From an uncultured Myxococcales bacterium (GTDB lineage: Bacteria > Myxococcota_A > UBA9042), in assembly GCA_903929795.1 (NCBI GenBank), contig CAIYWC010000036.1, forward strand, positions 1 through 38,746: a stretch of DNA of 38,746 nt. Reading direction: 5' to 3'. Under the pieces are notes generated by a model. That model did not search any database, was not told the DNA's origin, and saw nothing but the letters and a program-made list of their open reading frames with translations. Below, piece by piece: positions 37,305-38,746 of the stretch (position 1 is the first letter of the stretch; the number at the start of each line of letters is the position of its first letter). The translations under genes were made by a program, and so were the position numbers.

Positions 37305-38504
37305 GAAACCCAGATCAGTCAGCAATTTAGACGAATCCGCACCTCATTAGACGAACGTGGGCGTCGGCAGTGGGCTGCGTCGGAGGCGCTCGCGCTCGGC
37401 TACGGCGGCATCGCGAAAGTACACCGCGCGACCGGCATCGTGCCGTCGACGATTGGCAAAGCCATTCGGGAGTTGCGCGCTGAGGAGGACGCGCCGACGT
37501 CAGGTCCTCGCCGGGTTCGCGAGGCTGGTGGGGGGCGCAAGAAGAAGACCGACCAGGACGTGACGCTACTGCCTGATTTGGCTGAGATTATCGACGCAGG
37601 CACGCGAGGCGATCCGGAGTCGCCGTTGCGCTGGACGTGCAAAAGCCTGCGGCAACTGGCCAGCGAGCTTGTCGCGCGGTGCCACGACGTCAGCTACCGC
37701 ACCGTCGGCAGGGTATTGAAACTACAGGGCTTCAGCCTGCAGGCCAATTCCAAGACCGTCGAGGGCCACCAGCACGCCGACCGCGACGCGCAGTTCGAGT
37801 ACATCAACGCCCGGACCAAAGCGCAGCACGTGGCCGGGAACCCCGTGATTTCAGTGGATACCAAGAAGAAGGAACTGGTCGGCAACTACAAGAACGGCGG
37901 CCGCGAGCTTTGTCCCAAAGGCGAGCCGACCAAGGTCGACGTTCATGATTTTATGGGAGAACTCGGGCGGGCGAGCCCATACGGCGTGTACGACGTCGGC
38001 GAAAACGCAGGCTGGGTGAGCGTCGGCATCAGCGCGGACACGTCCGAGTTCGCCGTCGAGTCCATCCGGCGCTGGTGGAAGGCCATGGGATCACCGCGCT
38101 ATCCTGACGCTGGCGAACTCCTGATCACCGCCGACTGCGGCGGCAGCAACGGCTACCGCATTCGCCTGTGGAAGCTGGAACTCCAGCAACTCGCCAACGA
38201 TTTGGGCTTCCCTGTCACGGTTTGCCACCTCCCGCCAGGCACCAGCAAGTGGAACAAGATCGAGCATCGGATGTTCTCGTTCATCACCATGAACTGGCGT
38301 GGCAAGCCCTTGGTCAACTACCAGACCATCATCAGCCTCATCGCCGCGACCACGACGACCAAGGGACTGACGGTCCGCTGCGAACTCGACGACGGCACAT
38401 ACGAAAAGGGCCGCAAGGTCGGCGACGCGGAACTGGCCTCGGTCAGCCTGCACCCACACGAGTTTCACGGGGAATGGAACTACACGATTCGGCCCAAGTC
38501 ATGA
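37296..38504 (+). CDS. ISAzo13-family transposase
   Basis: A 402-residue DDE transposase. The N-terminal part holds helix-turn-helix-like DNA-binding segments (VPSTIGKAIRELRAEE, YRTVGRVLKLQGFS). The catalytic core has Asp188 (SVDTKKKELVGNYKN), Asp280 (TADCGGSNGYR) and Glu323 (SKWNKIEHRMF), all landmarks of ISAzo13 members. The C terminus ends with SLHPHEFHGEWNYTI, also typical. It is full length with no stop or shift. The ATG at 37296 is chosen because the family N terminus begins near there; the frame is open to 37260 at a non-ATG codon. Codon use is slightly less GC rich than the flanking genes, in line with transfer. Confidence 0.95.
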   Translation: MKTETQISQQFRRIRTSLDERGRRQWAASEALALGYGGIAKVHRATGIVPSTIGKAIRELRAEEDAPTSGPRRVREAGGGRKKKTDQDVTLLPDLAEIIDAGTRGDPESPLRWTCKSLRQLASELVARCHDVSYRTVGRVLKLQGFSLQANSKTVEGHQHADRDAQFEYINARTKAQHVAGNPVISVDTKKKELVGNYKNGGRELCPKGEPTKVDVHDFMGELGRASPYGVYDVGENAGWVSVGISADTSEFAVESIRRWWKAMGSPRYPDAGELLITADCGGSNGYRIRLWKLELQQLANDLGFPVTVCHLPPGTSKWNKIEHRMFSFITMNWRGKPLVNYQTIISLIAATTTTKGLTVRCELDDGTYEKGRKVGDAELASVSLHPHEFHGEWNYTIRPKS

Positions 38505-38520
38505 TAATTCGGGAAAAACC

Positions 38521-38539
38521 GAGTCGATCGACTCTTTTT
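38521..38539 (+). terminator. Rho-independent terminator of the transposase gene
   Basis: GAGTCGATCGACTC (38521-38534) is a perfect palindrome followed by a T run (38534-38539) and preceded by AAAAACC. It starts 16 bp after the transposase stop and overlaps the right inverted repeat. Confidence 0.75.
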
Positions 38540-38550
38540 GTCACAGGCCC
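38531..38550. repeat. Right terminal inverted repeat of the insertion sequence
   Basis: Its reverse complement begins GGGCCTGTGACA and pairs with the left end. It shares bases with the transposase terminator. Confidence 0.8.
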
Positions 38551-38553
38551 TAA
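38551..38553. repeat. Right copy of apparent target-site duplication TAA
   Basis: It directly follows the right inverted repeat and matches TAA before the left repeat. Confidence 0.6.
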
Positions 38554-38655
38554 GGGGCGGTCAGCCGGGGCGCGGGCTCGGGGTGCTCGGGGTGGTGCGA
38601 AAGTGAGTCGGGGGCCCGCTGCGGAACCTGTCAACAAGTTTGAGACACATCGCCG

Positions 38656-38672
38656 TCCGAGTTTAGCTCGGA
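38656..38672. other. Hairpin overlapping the last codons of the partial gene
   Basis: TCCGAG (38656-38661) and CTCGGA (38667-38672) pair around a 5-nt loop that contains the minus-strand stop codon (38663-38665). No T run follows, so it is only a possible end-of-gene structure. Confidence 0.3.
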
Positions 38673-38746
38673 TCAGCGACCACCCGCACGACCATCGGCG
38701 GGTTGATCCACGCGGCATCCGGCGTCGCTCTGACGACCGGCCTGCC
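38663..38746 (-). CDS. C-terminal fragment of an unknown protein (cut by window edge)
   Basis: The minus strand is open from the window end to TAA at 38665-38663, giving 27 residues that include AAWINPPMVVRVVADPS. The alternating hydrophobic strand pattern and codon use look coding, but the fragment is too short to name, and a chance open frame is possible. Confidence 0.35.
   Translation of the reverse strand, partial: GRPVVRATPDAAWINPPMVVRVVADPS

Larger units (their letters stand above)
37241..38550 (+). mobile_element. Complete ISAzo13-family insertion sequence
   Basis: A 1310-bp element bounded by imperfect terminal inverted repeats: left GGGACTGTGACAGAACAACT (37241-37260), right (reverse complement) GGGCCTGTGACAAAAAGAGT (38531-38550), 15 of 20 bases identical. 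It carries a single full transposase gene and its own terminator, and TAA occurs on both sides. All parts look intact, so it may still be mobile. It lies between the hyf-like operon and an unknown gene cut by the window end. Confidence 0.88.

Overview
The window is a GC-rich, gene-dense bacterial chromosome segment. It has several secreted lipoproteins with Asp/Thr-rich linkers and Cys-rich modules (one with a somatomedin-B-like domain), large PAS/hybrid histidine kinases, a lone GspF-like protein and a secreted lipase. This repertoire suggests a free-living member of the Myxococcota or a related former deltaproteobacterial lineage. That placement is inference from gene content; there is no rRNA gene in the window to confirm it. 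I saw no tRNA, rRNA or CRISPR array.

Layout. 1-368: start of a lipoprotein gene (minus) that runs off the window. 626-2614: PAS histidine kinase with a C-terminal receiver (minus), broken by one in-frame amber codon. 2722-4827: oligopeptidase A-type M3 peptidase (minus), divergent from a DUF1415-like gene (4942-5616, plus). 5748-10331: a membrane hybrid histidine kinase followed by a receiver-metallo-beta-lactamase fusion, probably a signalling pair. 10461-12410: lipase-like lipoprotein (minus), divergent from a plus-strand run (12545-16950) of an exported methyltransferase-like protein, an OprO/P porin, a small membrane-anchored protein coupled to an HTTM-like membrane protein, and a beta-hydroxyacid dehydrogenase. 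16952-17746: SMB-domain lipoprotein (minus). 17875-20716: cysD and cysN, the two ATP sulfurylase subunits; the CysN protein carries a degenerate APS-kinase tail. 20976-26199 (minus): a compact operon pabB-pabC-hisG-hisC/HAD-hisB joining p-aminobenzoate and histidine synthesis. 26293-29717 (plus): a tightly coupled set of an unknown protein, a DnaC/IstB-like AAA+ ATPase with a Zn-finger-like N terminus, a GspF-like protein with a zinc ribbon, and a YkgJ-type CxxCxxCC protein. 29718-36938 (minus): six translationally coupled genes (hyfB-C-E-F-G-I-like) for a membrane-bound complex related to group 4 [NiFe] hydrogenases and complex I. Its large subunit lacks both CxxC nickel-binding motifs, so it is best read as a hydrogenase-related (Ehr-type) complex. 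37241-38550: a complete ISAzo13-family insertion sequence with inverted repeats, an apparent TAA target duplication and its own terminator. 38663-38746: the C-terminal end of an unknown minus-strand gene.

The genes work together in clear blocks: sulfate activation (cysD/cysN), PABA and histidine supply (pab-his operon), an ion-translocating redox complex (hyf-like operon), and a sensor-effector pair (5748-10331). Coupling by ATGA or GTGA overlaps is common, and convergent gene pairs abut with 0-1 bp between stop codons.
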